Made by a program: the position numbers and the translations under genes
Source of the DNA: Actinobacteria bacterium OK074
GTDB taxonomy: Bacteria > Actinomycetota > Actinomycetes > Streptomycetales > Streptomycetaceae
Length of the DNA: 64,000 nt
Assembly (NCBI GenBank): GCA_001298575.1
Contig: LJCV01000221.1
Location: 1 to 64,000 of the forward strand
Reading direction: 5' to 3'
Shown here: positions 33,010 to 41,922 of the stretch, piece by piece
Position numbering within the stretch: the first letter of the stretch is position 1
How the letters are laid out: every line of letters starts with the position of its first letter
The notes under the pieces: model-generated
Seen by the model: the letters and a program-made list of their open reading frames with translations, nothing else
Database searches by the model: none
Told to the model about the DNA's origin: nothing

Positions 33010-34134
33010 ATGAGCCCCGACACGACGATCCCCGACGCGAGCCCCGGCACCACCGCCCCGCCCGGCGACGGCTCCGGCGGGGGGCGTGCCCGAGGGCGCG
33101 GCCGCAGAGCCGGCGGCCGGGGCAAGCGCCGGACGGGCCGGTGGATCCTGCTGACGCTGCTCGTGCTCGTCCTCGCGGCCGGCGGCACCGGGTACTGGCT
33201 GTACAACGACCTCAACAGCGGCATCGACGACATCGACATCGACAAGACGCTCGGCGACGACCGCCCCGAGAAGCTCCCGACGTCCGGGCAGAACATCCTC
33301 GTCCTGGGCTCCGACTCGCGCGCGGGCGCCAACGCCTCGCTCGGCACCGGCAACGTCTCCGGCGCCCGCTCGGACACCGCGCTCGTCCTGCACATACCCG
33401 AGGGCCGCAAGAAGGCCGTCGCCGTCAGCATCCCGCGCGACACCCTGGTGACCCGCCCGGCGTGCACCAAGTCCGACGGTACGACGGTGGCCTCCGCGAA
33501 GCGCGTGATGTTCAACTCGATCTACTCCCAGGTGGGTCCGGCCTGCGTGGTCAAGACCGTGGAGCAGATGTCCGGGGTGCGCATGGACCACTACGTGGAG
33601 ATCGACTTCGCCGGGTTCAAGGGGCTCGTGGACGCGATCGGCGGGGTGACCGTGACCGTCGACCAGGACATCCACGACACCTCCAGCGGCCTGGACCTGA
33701 CGGCCGGCACCCACCGCCTCGACGGCACTCAGGCCCTGCAGTTCGTGCGCACCCGGCACGGCATCGGGGACGGCAGCGACCTCGGGCGGATCGGGCTCCA
33801 GCAGCAGTTCATGCTGGCCCTGCTCGCCGAGATCAAGAAGCAGGACCTGCTGGGCAGCCCCACCAAGTCGTACCGGATCGCGAAGTCGCTGACCCAGGCC
33901 CTCACCACGGACTCGGGCCTCGGCTCGCTCACCAAGCTGGCGGACTTCGGCCGCAGCCTGAACGGCGTCGACCCGGCCACCATGGAGACGATCATGCTCC
34001 CGGTGGCGTACGACAGGATCGACCCGAACCGGGTGATCGCGGCCGAGCCGAACGCGTCGACGCTGTGGAAGGCGATCCGCACGGACTCGACGATCCCCGC
34101 GTCGGCGAAGAAGTCACCGGCGACGGGCGGATAG
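33010..34134 (+). CDS. LytR-CpsA-Psr (LCP) family cell-wall polymer ligase
   Basis: A 374-residue membrane-anchored enzyme. A disordered, basic cytoplasmic tail (residues 1-42) precedes one transmembrane helix (about 45-65) and an extracellular LCP domain: NILVLGSDSRAG, SDTALVLHIPEGRKKAVAVSIPRD in part, MDHYVEIDFAGFKGLVDAIGG in part, and GTQALQFVRTRHGIGDGSDLGR in part, with the Arg and Asp residues that bind the pyrophosphate lipid. LCP enzymes transfer polymers from undecaprenyl carriers to peptidoglycan. Its position back to back with the polymer locus suggests that it attaches that product to the wall. GGAGGAA lies about 10 nt before the ATG; longer upstream frames are rejected. Confidence 0.92.
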   Translation: MSPDTTIPDASPGTTAPPGDGSGGGRARGRGRRAGGRGKRRTGRWILLTLLVLVLAAGGTGYWLYNDLNSGIDDIDIDKTLGDDRPEKLPTSGQNILVLGSDSRAGANASLGTGNVSGARSDTALVLHIPEGRKKAVAVSIPRDTLVTRPACTKSDGTTVASAKRVMFNSIYSQVGPACVVKTVEQMSGVRMDHYVEIDFAGFKGLVDAIGGVTVTVDQDIHDTSSGLDLTAGTHRLDGTQALQFVRTRHGIGDGSDLGRIGLQQQFMLALLAEIKKQDLLGSPTKSYRIAKSLTQALTTDSGLGSLTKLADFGRSLNGVDPATMETIMLPVAYDRIDPNRVIAAEPNASTLWKAIRTDSTIPASAKKSPATGG

Positions 34135-34236
34135 GCCGGGCCCTTCCGGCGGGCGGTACACACGGCCTGCGGCCGACAGCCTCGGCGGCGGCCGGATAGC
34201 CTCGGCGTCGGCAACCGCCACCCGGAAGGAAACGCC

Positions 34237-34605
34237 GTGACGACGACTCTCGTGATCATCGACGCCGCCAATGTCGTCGGCTCCGTCCCCGACGGCTGGT
34301 GGCGCGACCGGCGCGGTGCCGCCGAACGGCTGCGGGACCGGCTCGCGGAGCACGGGGTGCCCGGGGCCGAGGGTCCGGTGGAGATCGTGCTGGTGGTCGA
34401 GGGCGCCGCGCGGGGTGTCGCCTCGGTGCCCGGCGTCCGGGTGGACGCGGCCCCCGGCAGCGGCGACGACCGGATCACCGAACTGGCCGCCGAAGCCGTC
34501 GGCCGCGCCTGTCTCGTCGTCACGGCGGATCGTGAACTACGGCGCCGGGTGGGCGAGTTGGGTGCTCGGGTGGCGGGGCCCCGGACAGTGCGCGGGCCCC
34601 GCTGA
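34237..34605 (+). CDS. Small NYN/PIN-like domain protein
   Basis: A 122-residue protein made of one NYN (PIN-like) nuclease-type domain. The first strand carries the acidic motif VIIDAANVVGSVPDGWWRDR, a central GSGDDRITELAAEA holds a second acidic pair and VVTADRELRRRVGELGA the third, together matching the metal-binding site of PIN-like ribonucleases. Activity is inferred from fold only. GTG start, AAGGAAA 6 nt upstream. It follows the LCP gene by 102 bp on the same strand and converges with the amino-acid permease gene (7 bp between stops). No toxin-antitoxin partner is visible. Confidence 0.82.
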   Translation: MTTTLVIIDAANVVGSVPDGWWRDRRGAAERLRDRLAEHGVPGAEGPVEIVLVVEGAARGVASVPGVRVDAAPGSGDDRITELAAEAVGRACLVVTADRELRRRVGELGARVAGPRTVRGPR

Positions 34606-34612
34606 GCGGTCG

Positions 34613-36112
34613 TCAGGGGGCCACGCCGCCCGGCTGCCGGGTGTCCTGGGCCAGCCGGCTGTGCGAGCGGCCGTAGAGGAAGTAGACGAAGAAGCCGATC
34701 GCCATCCAGATGCCGAAGCGCAGCCAGGTCTCGGCGGGCAGGTTGAGCATCAGCCACAGCGAGGCGAGCACGGAGACGACCGGCAGGACCGGGACCCACG
34801 GGGTGCGGAAGGAGCGGGGCAGGTCGGGCCGGGTGCGGCGCAGGATCGGCACCCCGACGGCGACCACGATGAACGCGAACAGCGTGCCGATGTTGACCAG
34901 TTCGGCCAGCTCGCTCAGGCTCGTGAAGCCCGCGACGATCGCGATGACCACGCCGAGCAGGATCGTCGGCCGGTAGGGGGTGCGGAAGCGCGGGTGGACG
35001 TGCGAGAAGAACCGGGGCAGCAGCCCGTCCCGGCTCATCGCGAAGAACACCCGGGTCTGGCCGAGCAGCAGGATCATGCACACCGAGGTCAGCCCGACGG
35101 CGGCGCCGAAGCTGATGAACCCCGCGTACCAGGGGTGCCCGGTGGCCTTGAAGGCGTCGGCGAGCGGGGCGTCCACGGACAGCGAGCTGTACTTCTGCAT
35201 GCCGGTGACGACGACCGACACGGCCACGTACAGCGTGGTGCAGATGATCAGCGAGCCGATGATGCCGCGGGGCATGTCCCGCTGCGGGTTGCGGGTCTCC
35301 TCGGCGGCGGTGGCGACGACGTCGAAGCCGATGAAGGCGAAGAAGACCACGGAGGCGGCGGTGAAGATGCCCATCACGCCGAAGTTGGAGGGCGCCCAGC
35401 CGAACATCAGCTGGATCAGCGGGGCCTTGAGGCTGCCGCCCGCCTCGACGGTCTGGGCCTTGGGGACGAACGGCTTGTAGTTGTCGCCCTTGATGAAGAA
35501 GGCGCCCGCGGCGATCACGACCAGCACGACCGTCACCTTGACGGCGACCACGAGGGTGGTCACGCGCGCGGAGAGCTTCACCCCGAGGACGAGGATCGCC
35601 GTCAGCAGCAGCACCAGACCGGCGGCGAGGATGTCGAAGCCGAAGCCGGAGGCGCCGTCCCGGCCGCTGAGCGCCTCGGGCAGGTGCCAGCCCGCGTTGT
35701 CGAGCAGCGAGTGGATGTAGCCGGACCAGCCGACCGCCACCACCGCCGTGCCGAGGGCGAATTCGAGGACCAGGTCCCAGCCGATGATCCAGGCGGGCAG
35801 CTCCCCCAGGGAGGCGTACGAGAAGGTGTACGCGGAGCCCGCCACGGGGACGGTGGAGGCGAACTCGGCGTAGCAGATCGCGGCGAGTCCGCAGACGACC
35901 CCGGCCACGACGAAGGCGAGTGCCACGGCGGGGCCGGCGTTGTTCTTGGCGACGGTGCCGGTGAGCACGAAGATGCCGGTGCCGATGATGACGCCGACGC
36001 CGAAGACCGTCAGGTCCAGGGCGGACAGCGATTTCCTGAGCGCGTGCTCCGGTTCCTCGGTGTCGAGGATGGACTGCTCGACCTTCTTCGTCCTGAAGAG
36101 AGTGCTGGTCAC
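34613..36112 (-). CDS. APC-superfamily amino-acid permease (cationic amino-acid transporter type)
   Basis: A 499-residue inner-membrane transporter with about 12 hydrophobic helices. The substrate-binding helix 1 motif GVGVIIGTGIFVLTG and helix 6 region FFAFIGFDVVATAAEETRNPQRD, quoted in part, are typical of the CAT subfamily of APC transporters, as is the N-terminal ALRKSLSALDLTVFG. Likely imports basic or broad-range amino acids; the substrate is not determined by sequence. GTG at 36112 is used because GGGAGG lies 7 nt upstream, whereas the much longer open frame upstream runs antisense-like through the dxs terminator. Independent of dxs, from which a hairpin separates it. Confidence 0.9.
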   Translation of the reverse strand: MTSTLFRTKKVEQSILDTEEPEHALRKSLSALDLTVFGVGVIIGTGIFVLTGTVAKNNAGPAVALAFVVAGVVCGLAAICYAEFASTVPVAGSAYTFSYASLGELPAWIIGWDLVLEFALGTAVVAVGWSGYIHSLLDNAGWHLPEALSGRDGASGFGFDILAAGLVLLLTAILVLGVKLSARVTTLVVAVKVTVVLVVIAAGAFFIKGDNYKPFVPKAQTVEAGGSLKAPLIQLMFGWAPSNFGVMGIFTAASVVFFAFIGFDVVATAAEETRNPQRDMPRGIIGSLIICTTLYVAVSVVVTGMQKYSSLSVDAPLADAFKATGHPWYAGFISFGAAVGLTSVCMILLLGQTRVFFAMSRDGLLPRFFSHVHPRFRTPYRPTILLGVVIAIVAGFTSLSELAELVNIGTLFAFIVVAVGVPILRRTRPDLPRSFRTPWVPVLPVVSVLASLWLMLNLPAETWLRFGIWMAIGFFVYFLYGRSHSRLAQDTRQPGGVAP

Positions 36113-36190
36113 GGGCGTACCTCCCACGCTTGCCGTCCCCGACGTGATCAAGAGGGGGCGAGGGGCGGGTGCCCGGGGGCGGGGCGTCCC

Positions 36191-36243
36191 ACACACGCGG
36201 GCCGGTTCCGTCACCGCATCGGGTGACGGAACCGGCCCGTGTG
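36191..36243 (-). terminator. Long hairpin terminator after dxs
   Basis: Arms of about 20 nt (GGGCCGGTTCCGTCACC at 36199-36215 with GGTGACGGAACCGGCCC at 36222-36238, extended by CACAC/GTGTG with a 2-nt bulge) 18 bp downstream of the dxs stop. There is no U-tract, as is usual in Streptomyces. Confidence 0.85.
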
Positions 36244-36261
36244 GGGGAGCGCCGGCGCCAC

Positions 36262-38190
36262 TCAGTCGCGGGCGGACCGCACCGAGTCGATCTCGGACGC
36301 GGTGCGCTCGTACCGGCCGTCCAACTTGGCGACCAGGCCGGTGACCTGGCGGGCGATGTCGGGGGCGGTGAGGCCGATCTCCGTCATCACCTCGGCGCGG
36401 GAGGCGTGGTCGAGGAAGCGCGGCGGGATGCCGAAGTCGCGCAGCGGCACGTCGACGCCCGCGTCCCGCAGGGCCTGCGCGATCGTCGAACCGACGCCGC
36501 CGACCCGGGAGTTGTCCTCGACGGTGACGACCACGCGGTGCCGGTCGGCGAGCGGGGCCATGGCCTCGTCCACCGGCTTGACCCAGCGCGGGTCGACGAC
36601 GGTGGTGGAGATGCCCTGCTTGTCGAGGAGCGAGGCGATCTCCAGGCACATGGGGGCCAGCGCGCCGACGGAGACCAGCAGCACGTCGGGCCGGTCGGTG
36701 CCGGGCTCGCGCAGGACGTCCATGCCGCCGACCCGGCCCACCGCGGGTACGGCGGGGCCGACGGCGCCCTTGGAGAAGCGCACCACGGTCGGCGCGTCGT
36801 CGACCGCGACGGCCTCGCGCAGCTGGGCGCGGACCTGGTCGGCGTCGCGCGGGGCGGCCAGCCGGAGCCCGGGGACGACCTGGAGGATCGACATGTCCCA
36901 CATGCCGTTGTGGGAGGCGCCGTCGGTGCCGGTGATGCCCGCCCGGTCCAGTACGAAGGTCACACCGCACTTGTGGAGGGCGACATCCATCAGAACCTGA
37001 TCGAAGGCACGATTGAGGAATGTCGCATACACCGCGAAAACGGGATGGACGCCACCGGCGGCGAGGCCCGCCGCCGACACGGCCGCGTGCTGCTCGGCGA
37101 TGCCGACGTCGTAGACCCGGTCGGGGAACGCCTTGGCGAACTTGTCCAGGCCGACGGGCTGGAGCATGGCGGCGGTGATGGCGACGATGTCGTCGCGCTC
37201 CTTGCCGAGTTCGACCATCTCCTGGCCGAAGACGGAGGTCCAGTCGGCACCGGAGGCGGAGATCGGCAGGCCGGTGTCGGGGTGGATCCTGCCGACGGCG
37301 TGGAAGCGGTCGGCCTCGTCCTGGAGGGCGGGCTGGTAGCCGCGGCCCTTCTCGGTGAGGCAGTGCACGATGACGGGGCCGCCGAAGCGCTTGGCGCGGG
37401 AGAGCGCGGACTCCAGGGCATCGATGTCGTGCCCGTCGATGGGGCCGACGTACTTCAGGCCGAGGTCCTCGAACATCCCCTGCGGGGCGATGAAGTCCTT
37501 CAGCCCCTTCTTGGCGCCGTGCAGGGTGTCGAAGAGCGGCTTGCCGACGACGGGGGTGCGCTCCAGCACCTCCTTCGTCCGGGCCAGGAACCGCTCGTAC
37601 CCGTCGGTGGTGCGCAGGGTGGCGAGGTGGTTGGCGAGCCCGCCGATGGTGGGCGCGTAGGACCGCTCGTTGTCGTTGACGACGATGACCAGGGGCCGGT
37701 CCTTGGCGTCGGCGATGTTGTTGAGAGCCTCCCAGGCCATGCCGCCGGTCAGGGCGCCGTCACCGATGACGGCGACGACATGGGCGTCGCGTTCGCGGAT
37801 CTGGTTGGCCTTGGCGAGACCGTCGGCCCAGCCCAGGACGGTGGAGGCGTGCGAGTTCTCGATGACGTCGTGCTCGGACTCGGCCTGCGAGGGGTAGCCG
37901 GAGAGGCCGCCCTTCATCTTCAGCCGCGAGAAGTCCTGGCGGCCGGTGAGCAGCTTGTGCACGTAGGACTGGTGGCCCGTGTCCCACAGGACCTTGTCCT
38001 TCGGGGACTCGAAGACCCGGTGCAGGGCGATGGTCAGCTCGACCACCCCGAGGTTGGGACCCAGGTGTCCGCCGGTCTTGGAGACCTCCTGGACCAGGAA
38101 GCTCCGGATCTCCTCCGCCAGCTGGTCCAGCTGCTCCAGGCTGAGCCGGTCCAGATCGCGCGGTCCCCTGATGCGGGTCAGCAGCGGCAC
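36262..38190 (-). CDS. dxs: 1-deoxy-D-xylulose-5-phosphate synthase
   Basis: A 642-residue thiamine-diphosphate enzyme that joins pyruvate and glyceraldehyde-3-phosphate in the first step of the MEP isoprenoid pathway. Signatures in order: GGHLGPNLGVVELTIALH, DTGHQSYVHKLLTGR, the TPP motif GDGALTGGMAWEALNN, NDNERSYAPTIGG, KYVGPIDGHD, DVGIAEQHAAVSAAGLA with the catalytic Glu, and the C-terminal EDNSRVGGVGS. Length is standard. GTG start with AAGGAGG 5-6 nt upstream. Monocistronic between two hairpins. Streptomyces often carry two dxs copies; whether this is the only one cannot be seen here. Confidence 0.95.
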   Translation of the reverse strand: MPLLTRIRGPRDLDRLSLEQLDQLAEEIRSFLVQEVSKTGGHLGPNLGVVELTIALHRVFESPKDKVLWDTGHQSYVHKLLTGRQDFSRLKMKGGLSGYPSQAESEHDVIENSHASTVLGWADGLAKANQIRERDAHVVAVIGDGALTGGMAWEALNNIADAKDRPLVIVVNDNERSYAPTIGGLANHLATLRTTDGYERFLARTKEVLERTPVVGKPLFDTLHGAKKGLKDFIAPQGMFEDLGLKYVGPIDGHDIDALESALSRAKRFGGPVIVHCLTEKGRGYQPALQDEADRFHAVGRIHPDTGLPISASGADWTSVFGQEMVELGKERDDIVAITAAMLQPVGLDKFAKAFPDRVYDVGIAEQHAAVSAAGLAAGGVHPVFAVYATFLNRAFDQVLMDVALHKCGVTFVLDRAGITGTDGASHNGMWDMSILQVVPGLRLAAPRDADQVRAQLREAVAVDDAPTVVRFSKGAVGPAVPAVGRVGGMDVLREPGTDRPDVLLVSVGALAPMCLEIASLLDKQGISTTVVDPRWVKPVDEAMAPLADRHRVVVTVEDNSRVGGVGSTIAQALRDAGVDVPLRDFGIPPRFLDHASRAEVMTEIGLTAPDIARQVTGLVAKLDGRYERTASEIDSVRSARD

Positions 38191-38320
38191 CCGTGCCTCC
38201 TTGCAGTAGAGCTGTTGCCGGGCTTGACGAGTCTAGTGTTCCGCTTCTCCGGGCAACGCCCGGGCGGTGCGACGTACCTCACGCGAACGGCTGTACCCAA
38301 GAATGGCCTGGGACATGACT

Positions 38321-38350
38321 GTGCCCGGCACCGCCGTTGGTACCGGGCAC
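38321..38350 (-). terminator. Hairpin terminator after xylH
   Basis: GTGCCCGGCACC pairs with GGTACCGGGCAC (one mismatch) around a 6-nt loop, 20 bp beyond the xylH stop and ahead of dxs. Confidence 0.8.
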
Positions 38351-38370
38351 AGGCTTGAGGGGGACGAGCG

Positions 38371-39690
38371 TTACGCGCGTCCGGCCGCCTTCTGGCTCTT
38401 GCGGGAGACGGAGTCGATGACCACGGCGCCCAGGAGCACCGCACCGGTGATCATGTACTGGATCGACGTGTTCATGTTGAGCAGGTCGAGACCGGTCTGG
38501 ATCGACTGGATGACCAGCATGCCCAGCAGCGCCGACCACACCGTGCCGCGCCCGCCGAAGAGGCTGGTGCCGCCGATGACCGCCGCGGCGATGGCGAGCA
38601 TCAGCGTGTTGCCGCCACCGGAGGTGAGCGAGGCGCTCTGCGTCTGCCCGGCGAAGAACATGCCGCCGACCGCCGCGAACCCACCGGCGAGGGCGAACAC
38701 GATGATCCGCACCATCGACACGTTGATACCGGCACGGCGCGCCGCCTCGATCCCGCCGCCGACCGCGAACACCTTGCGGCCGAACGGCGTACGCCGCAGC
38801 ACGAAGTCCACGATCACCAGGCACGCGAGGAAGATCACCAGGGCGTTGGACACACCGGAGGAGGAGTTCAGCACGTACGCGGCGACGAACGCGGCCACCG
38901 CGAGCGCGCCGACGCGCAGCGCGATCTCGCCGTTGGTGCGGAAGGGCACCCCGGCGGCCTTGCGGCGGCTCTGCTCGATGAGCGATCCGGCGAGCAGCGA
39001 GGCGACCCCGAGGGCGGCCAGCAGATAGGCACCGATGACGGCCTGGTCCATGAAGAAGGACCGCTGGCCGAGCAGGTGCACCGGACCGTTGTCCGGGAGG
39101 TTGATGGTGCCGCTGGAGCCGAGCAGCCACAGCATCAGGCCGTTCCAGCCGAGGAAGCCGGCCAGGGTGACGACGAAGGCCGGTACCCCGATCCTGGCGA
39201 AGAACCAGCCGTGCAGGGCGCCGATGCCGACACCGATCAGCAGGGTGAGGATCAGCCCCAGCCAGGGGTTCATGGAGTGGTTGACCACGAACACGGCGAA
39301 CAGGGTGGACGCCAGACCGCTGACGGAACCGACCGACAGGTCGATCTCGCCGAGCAGCAGCACGAAGACCAGGCCGATGGCGAGCATGCCGGTGGCCGAC
39401 AGGTAGAAGCTGATGTTGGACAGGTTCTCGGCGCTGAGGAACCGGTCGTTCTTCACCTGGAAGATGGTCCAGATGATGATCAGCCCGACGACGACCGGCA
39501 GGGAGCCGATCTCGCCGCCCTTGACCTTGCGCTTGAACTCGGTCCAGTAGCCCTTGAGGCCCTCTTCACGGACCAGCAGGCGGGGGTCGACGACCGGGAC
39601 GGGCGCGGCCGTCGGGTCGTCCGCCGGGGCCACCGTGTTCTGGGGCTCCGGCTCCGCTTCCTTCTTCACGGGGTTGGACGTGTCGCTCAC
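38371..39690 (-). CDS. xylH: Xylose ABC transporter permease
   Basis: A 439-residue CUT2-family permease. After a long acidic, Pro-rich cytoplasmic N-terminus (about 60 residues) come 9-10 hydrophobic helices; LLLGEIDLSVGSVSGLAS is the hallmark motif of ribose/xylose-type permeases, and GGIEAARRAGINVSMVRI is the loop that contacts the ATPase. It forms the channel for the sugar delivered by XylF. GTG start with GGAGG 7 nt upstream, overlapping the xylG stop by 4 nt (GTGA). Assignment to xylose rests on the gene order with xylF, xylG and rok7B7. Confidence 0.92.
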   Translation of the reverse strand: MSDTSNPVKKEAEPEPQNTVAPADDPTAAPVPVVDPRLLVREEGLKGYWTEFKRKVKGGEIGSLPVVVGLIIIWTIFQVKNDRFLSAENLSNISFYLSATGMLAIGLVFVLLLGEIDLSVGSVSGLASTLFAVFVVNHSMNPWLGLILTLLIGVGIGALHGWFFARIGVPAFVVTLAGFLGWNGLMLWLLGSSGTINLPDNGPVHLLGQRSFFMDQAVIGAYLLAALGVASLLAGSLIEQSRRKAAGVPFRTNGEIALRVGALAVAAFVAAYVLNSSSGVSNALVIFLACLVIVDFVLRRTPFGRKVFAVGGGIEAARRAGINVSMVRIIVFALAGGFAAVGGMFFAGQTQSASLTSGGGNTLMLAIAAAVIGGTSLFGGRGTVWSALLGMLVIQSIQTGLDLLNMNTSIQYMITGAVLLGAVVIDSVSRKSQKAAGRA

Positions 39691-40466
39691 TTTGCCGCCT
39701 CCGGGGTGCGCCCCGCACGACGGGTCACGGCGTTGTCCGTGGCCCCGGTGATCGCGGCGATGATCGTTTCCTGACTGGTGTCCTTCACCGGGAAGGAGCC
39801 GTTGTTCTTGCCCAGACGCAGCACGGCGACGGTGTCCGCGACCGCCTTGACGTCGGCCATGTTGTGGCTGATGAGGATGACGCCCAGGTTGCGCTCGCGC
39901 AGCCGCTCGACGAGGTCGAGGACCTGCGCGGTCTGCTCGACGCCGAGGGCGGCGGTGGGCTCGTCGAGGATGACGACCTTGGGGTCGCCGATCAGCGCGC
40001 GGGCAATCGCGACGACCTGGCGCTGACCGCCGGAGAGGCTGGCGATCGGGATGCGCACACTGGGGATGCGGATGGAGAGCGTGCTCAGCAGTTCGCGCGC
40101 GTTCTTCTCCATCGTGACCTCGTCGATGACACCGCGGCGCAGCAGCTCACGGCCGAGGTACAGATTGCCGACGACATCGAGGTTGTCGCACAGCGCGAGG
40201 TCCTGGTAGACGGTCGCGACGCCGAGTCCCTGGGCGTCGTGCGGCTTGTTGATGCTGACCGGGTTGCCCTCCCACTCGATGACGCCCTCATCGATGGGGT
40301 GCACTCCGGCGATCGTCTTGACCAGGGTGGACTTTCCTGCGCCGTTGTCGCCGACCAGCGCGACCACTTCTCCGGCGTGGACCTCCAGCTCGACATCGGT
40401 GAGGGCCTGCACCGCACCGAATCGCTTGGAGACTCCGCGCAACGCCAGCACGGGCGTAGCGGACAC
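39687..40466 (-). CDS. xylG: Xylose ABC transporter ATP-binding protein (single domain)
   Basis: A 259-residue ATPase with Walker A GDNGAGKST, Q-loop VYQDLALCDNL, signature LSGGQRQ, Walker B VVILDEPTAAL and H-loop ISHNMADV. Enterobacterial XylG and RbsA have two tandem ATPase domains (about 500 residues); this one has a single domain and must act as a homodimer, as in other actinobacterial CUT2 systems. An ATG at 40475 directly abuts AAGGAG, too close for initiation; the in-frame GTG at 40466 has the same site 9 nt upstream and is preferred. Coupled to xylH; separated from xylF by 246 bp containing a hairpin. Confidence 0.9.
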   Translation of the reverse strand: MSATPVLALRGVSKRFGAVQALTDVELEVHAGEVVALVGDNGAGKSTLVKTIAGVHPIDEGVIEWEGNPVSINKPHDAQGLGVATVYQDLALCDNLDVVGNLYLGRELLRRGVIDEVTMEKNARELLSTLSIRIPSVRIPIASLSGGQRQVVAIARALIGDPKVVILDEPTAALGVEQTAQVLDLVERLRERNLGVILISHNMADVKAVADTVAVLRLGKNNGSFPVKDTSQETIIAAITGATDNAVTRRAGRTPEAAK

Positions 40467-40690
40467 GTGAACCATCTCCTTCGCCGCCTGACCGGCGGGG
40501 ATGCCGCGCTTGTCAAAAGGCGCGGAGGGGTGTGCCGAGGCCAGGATTCTGGTTGCCCGGGCACTGCTTTACAAGGTGAACATGCGCGCAGCCGACGCCG
40601 GTTGGCAACGGCTTCGCCCCGAGGGATCCGTCCGGCGCCCGCCGCACAGCGGGGTATGAGGGTGCGACGGGCACCGGACAGGCTTCGCGC

Positions 40691-40706
40691 GCCGCCGGAC
40701 GGCGGC
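40691..40706 (-). terminator. Small hairpin between xylF and xylG (probable attenuator)
   Basis: GCCGCC-GGAC-GGCGGC begins 7 bp after the xylF stop. It may stabilise the xylF message or partly stop transcription, so that the binding protein is made in excess over XylGH. Confidence 0.55.
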
Positions 40707-40712
40707 CTGCGG

Positions 40713-41801
40713 CTACTCCAGACCGGCCTTCTTGCAGGCCGCGGCGTAGTCCGTGGTGCAGATCTGGGCGACGGTGTAGAGACCGTCCTTGACCACGGTG
40801 GTCTTGATGTTGTCCTTGGTGAGCGCGACCGGGGTCAGCAGCTGCGAGGGCACCTTGTTGCCGGAACCGCTGGTCTGCGTCGTGGTGGCCAGGGACTTGA
40901 TGCTCTTGTCCTCCAGCAGGTTGACGGACAGCTCGGCGGCGGCGTCGGCCTCCGGCTTGTACGCCTTGTAGATGGTGCTGGACTGGGTGCCGGCGATGAT
41001 CCGCTGGATACCGGTGAGCTCGGCGTCCTGACCGGTCAGCGGGGTGTCGGAGATGCCGGCGCCCTTGAGGACGGTGGCGATGCCGCCGGCCATGGCGTCG
41101 TTCGCGGAGTAGACGCCCGCGATCTTCTTGGCGCCCAGCTGGGTGATGGCCGCGGACATCTTCTTGGCGGCGGTCGCGGCGTCCCAGTCACCGGCCTGCT
41201 CGTAGGCGACGTCGACCTTGCTGTCGAGGATCTTGTGGGCGCCCTGCGCGAACAGCGCGGCGTTCGGGTCGGAGGCCAGGCCGTTGATCATGACGACCTT
41301 GGACGTCTTGGTGGCCTTGGAGCCCATCGCGTCGAGCAGGGACTGGCCCTGGAGCTCGCCGACCTTCTCGTTGTCGAAGGAGACGTACGCGGAGACCGGG
41401 CCCTGGGCGAGGCGGTCGTAGGCGACGACCTTGATGCCCTTGTCGACCGCGGCCTGGATGGAGGACTTGATGGCGGCGGCGTCCACGGCGCTGATCGCGA
41501 TGACCTTGACACCCTTGGTGATCATGCTGCTGACCTGCTGGGCCTGCGTCGAGGCGCTGCCCGCGGCGTTGGCGTACTCCAGGGTGCAGTCGGAGCACAG
41601 GGCCTTGACCTTGGCGTCGAAGTACGGCTTGTCGAACTTGGCGTACCGGGTGGTGACGCTGTCGGGCAGAAGCAGGCCGATCGACTTGTCCGAGCTGCTG
41701 CTGTCGGACTTGTCGTCGCCGGCCTTGCCACAGGCGGCCGCCGAGATCGCGAGCGCGCTGACGGCGACGGAAACGGCAGCACGACGCATAAGCGTGTTCA
41801 C
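40713..41801 (-). CDS. xylF: Xylose-binding lipoprotein of ABC transporter
   Basis: A 362-residue periplasmic-binding-protein-type lipoprotein. The signal peptide ends in the lipobox ISAAAC, and a Ser/Asp-rich linker follows. The type I binding fold is recognisable in IGLLLPDSVTTRYAKFDK, KVIAISAVDAAAIKSSIQAA, KVVAYDRLAQGPVSAYVSFD and GVYSANDAMAGGIATVLKG, with the Asp/Asn residues that bind pentoses. Two extra Cys (LCSDC) may form a disulfide. GTG start with GGGAGG 8 nt upstream. First gene of xylFGH, directly downstream of its ROK regulator on the same strand. Confidence 0.93.
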   Translation of the reverse strand: MNTLMRRAAVSVAVSALAISAAACGKAGDDKSDSSSSDKSIGLLLPDSVTTRYAKFDKPYFDAKVKALCSDCTLEYANAAGSASTQAQQVSSMITKGVKVIAISAVDAAAIKSSIQAAVDKGIKVVAYDRLAQGPVSAYVSFDNEKVGELQGQSLLDAMGSKATKTSKVVMINGLASDPNAALFAQGAHKILDSKVDVAYEQAGDWDAATAAKKMSAAITQLGAKKIAGVYSANDAMAGGIATVLKGAGISDTPLTGQDAELTGIQRIIAGTQSSTIYKAYKPEADAAAELSVNLLEDKSIKSLATTTQTSGSGNKVPSQLLTPVALTKDNIKTTVVKDGLYTVAQICTTDYAAACKKAGLE

Positions 41802-41878
41802 TTCAGAAACCTCCCTGACGAGGCCGCGTCGTTGCGGCCGAGGTGGCTGGAAGTCAACTCGGCCATGCGTGCGACGTC

Positions 41879-41893
41879 AAGAAGTAAATTCTT
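41879..41893. promoter_or_regulatory. AT-rich palindrome upstream of xylF
   Basis: AAGAA-GTAAA-TTCTT, embedded in TCAAGAAGTAAATTCTTAACGA, lies 78-92 bp before the xylF start and just after the rok7B7 stop. It is the only AT-rich stretch of the gap and a plausible binding site for Rok7B7 or another regulator; this is inference. Confidence 0.5.
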
Positions 41894-41922
41894 AACGAGA
41901 TGGCAACGGCGTCATGCGTTCT

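Noticed and set aside
34237..34605. NYN protein as a VapC-like toxin
   Set aside because: The PIN-like fold fits, but no antitoxin-like gene overlaps or adjoins it, so a toxin role is not supported.
34613..36970. Long N-terminal extension of the amino-acid permease
   Set aside because: The extension crosses a terminator and is antisense-frame DNA of dxs; a GTG with a good ribosome-binding site exists at 36112.
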